Source of the DNA: Strix aluco
Taxonomy: Eukaryota > Chordata > Aves > Strigiformes > Strigidae
NCBI RefSeq assembly: GCF_031877795.1
Contig: NC_133931.1
Coordinates: 136,500,621-136,564,620, forward strand
DNA length: 64,000 nucleotides
Reading direction: 5' to 3'
A model generated the notes under the pieces. That model ran no database searches, was not told the origin of the DNA, and worked only from the letters and a program-made list of their open reading frames with translations. Within the stretch, counting starts at the first letter, position 1. Each line of letters begins with the position of its first letter. A program made the translations under genes and the position numbers. Shown here piece by piece: positions 62,220-64,000 of the stretch.

Positions 62220-64000
62220 GGACTTGTAGAAACATATCTGAAAGGAGTAGACATTTTGCCTACTCCTCATTCACCTGGAATATGCTGTCCTTTCATATCT
62301 GTCACTAGTTTAAAATATATTTCCTCTCATATTTGTCAGCAAACTTTGGGACAAATTGCATTCCTTCTCTTTTGTCATTGTGAGGAGGACATAAATAATG
62401 ATGTTTACCAGAATGAATGTATTTGAACATTTTATTTCTTTGAATGCTGCTGCAGCAGACACAGCAAGTGTCCATGCTGGGCTGCTTGGCAGTCCAGGTC
62501 TTAGTGGTTAAGGAAACTTTCACTTTGAGAAGCCAGTTGTGGTAGGTCCTAAGAAATACTTAGTTGCAGAGAAAGTACTCAACACCTCATTTCAAGGTTT
62601 TCATTAGGCAGAAGAGAAAAGCCCACACTCCACTTACTTTTCAGCTCAACTGAAGACTGTGTTTGAAGGGTTTACACAAAATCCAGGACAGAGAAAGACT
62701 GGGAGATTCTGAACCATCCATGAGAGCACCGAGGCATCTGTCTTCAGAACATGGCTGTCTCACAAGGCTTCAGAGTGCAACATGACAAAATATAGAGGGG
62801 GAGTAGGAATACAGATTTAGATTAGCAGGTGTAGTTTCTTGGAAAGAAGTTCATTGGAAGCGTTCATTTGGCCTACTTTTGTTTGCATTGTCTTGCATCT
62901 GGTTTTATCCATCTATTCATTCTGCACTGCAGATAAAAAAATCCTTATAGGTATTTTTCATAGTTAGGACAGAAGATTACTAAAAGTATAATTTTAACAT
63001 ATTATTTTTCCTTCCAAGCAATTTAATATATTTGAATGTTTTTAAGCCTTTAATAAAATGAAGAAATAGCAAAATTCTAGTAATTATATTAAATTTTTAT
63101 TATCATTATGACTAGTGTAATAGGTCAATCAAAGAATGCTAAAGCACAATCATGTTATTTGAGCTGTATCTTAACTCTCAACTCTTGTAGCATTTCATAG
63201 ACGTAATTGACCCTTTTTACCGACCTGAACTGTTATCCTCTCTTGCTCTCCAGGTGTCTGGCTGCAGTCCTCATGTTATCTCTTCACCTTTATTCCAGTG
63301 GCTCCTGCAGCAAAGGCAGCCTGCAATACTGGAGGTGCTGTCAGCACTGAGCATTGTGATACTGTGATGAGCACAGTGCAAAGCACTTAACCAGACACCT
63401 TGTGAGGATGCCATGCACTGTGCAGCCTGCATTGGCAGTGTGAGAGGTTTGGGATGATCCTGACTGGATGTGAGCAAGCACCTGTTTGGTATTTGTCTGT
63501 CTGAGGCTCTCTTTTCACACCCCTTTCTTCTAGTGCAAGCCCCAGGTGCGTGCAGCTTTCAGTGCAGGCTCCCACCTCTCACCGAACCTGGACACTGAGC
63601 CATACTCAGAGCGAACACTGGTTCTGGAGAGGGTTGTTTTTCACTCAGGTTCAGTTCGGTGATCGAAGAGCTATGCACACGTTGTATGTCCCCGGCAAGG
63701 AGGAGTGATGCAGGAGCAGGCTGATGAGGCCAAGGGCTGCTCAACCTGCTGCTGCTGCAGATTGTGAATTTTGCCTTTGATATTCACCTGCCACCATTTC
63801 AATCCACTGTTCTCCGCAGGTGACTATATGAGGAAAGGTATGCTGTGTTAGAGAGATTTCAGAGGGTACCACTGAGCTGATCCTATAGAGGCATCTAAAA
63901 CTTCCCTGTGGTTCTTCCCTGGGCTAAAAGCCCAGGCTGGCCTACTCTGAGCACAGTAGGCTTTGGATAAAAACATAAAAGTAAAAATAATCAAAGCTTA

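Larger units (their letters stand above)
51681..64000. other. Unique non-coding DNA with simple repeats, about 12.3 kb
   Basis: AT-rich, with open frames up to 115 codons (54927-55274, minus) lacking recognisable domains. Simple features are listed separately. A 9 bp direct repeat (AAAAGTCAC twice) lies at 53392-53409, and a TATGGCTG-type 9 bp direct repeat at 58601-58618. 52915-53070 has mild conserved-element texture (GATGTCAG, TTGATTGCTGACTCA, ATATGCATAAC). No gene, RNA or transposon is recognised up to the right edge. Confidence 0.5.

Noticed and set aside
1..64000. CRISPR array, operon, phage or plasmid features
   Set aside because: No regularly spaced repeats, no long coding frames and no ribosome-binding-site pattern. 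The sequence is clearly vertebrate.

Overview
This 64 kb window is vertebrate, almost certainly avian, non-coding DNA. The main evidence is five CR1 LINE fragments, which end (where the end is present) in the degenerate ATTCTATG repeat typical of bird CR1. There is also a solo LTR-like block of the kind common in bird genomes. The rest is AT-rich and CpG-poor, with short poly-A and poly-T tracts. I see no bacterial-style gene organisation and no exon I can tie to a known protein-coding gene. The longest open frames outside repeats are about 110 to 133 codons and look like chance. The window is therefore intergenic or lies inside a long intron, and the sequence alone does not say which.

Layout. 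1-905 is unique DNA. 906-1770 is a solo-LTR-like element, probably minus strand. 1771-10749 is mostly unique and includes a candidate conserved regulatory block at about 5.94-6.74 kb with a good CTCF-type site, a 22 bp tandem duplication at 7.2 kb and a CpG cluster at 7.6-8.05 kb. 10750-10921 is a composite retro-insertion on the minus strand: an almost full-length U6 snRNA pseudogene joined directly to a CR1 3' end. 14440-16720 is a GC- and TG-rich block, possibly an older repeat, split by a 1.05 kb minus-strand CR1 (15045-16093). 16721-29146 is unique, with a 21 nt palindrome at 19.83 kb and a candidate conserved element at 25.1 kb. Two small, non-collinear minus-strand CR1 pieces lie at 29.15 and 29.94 kb. 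30091-48610 is unique, with several candidate conserved elements. 48611-51680 is an unusually long plus-strand CR1 (about 3.1 kb) with recognisable but dead endonuclease and reverse-transcriptase coding sequence. 51681-64000 is unique, with simple repeats.

There is no operon-like cooperation of genes here. The relationships that can be read are evolutionary. CR1 machinery produced the LINE copies and, by inferred template switching, the U6-CR1 chimera. The two longest CR1 copies share what looks like the same 2-nt frameshift just after the RT catalytic box, which suggests a common source. All coding remnants are inactivated. I found no previously undescribed functional system. The U6-CR1 chimera and the shared CR1 frameshift are the observations most worth checking.
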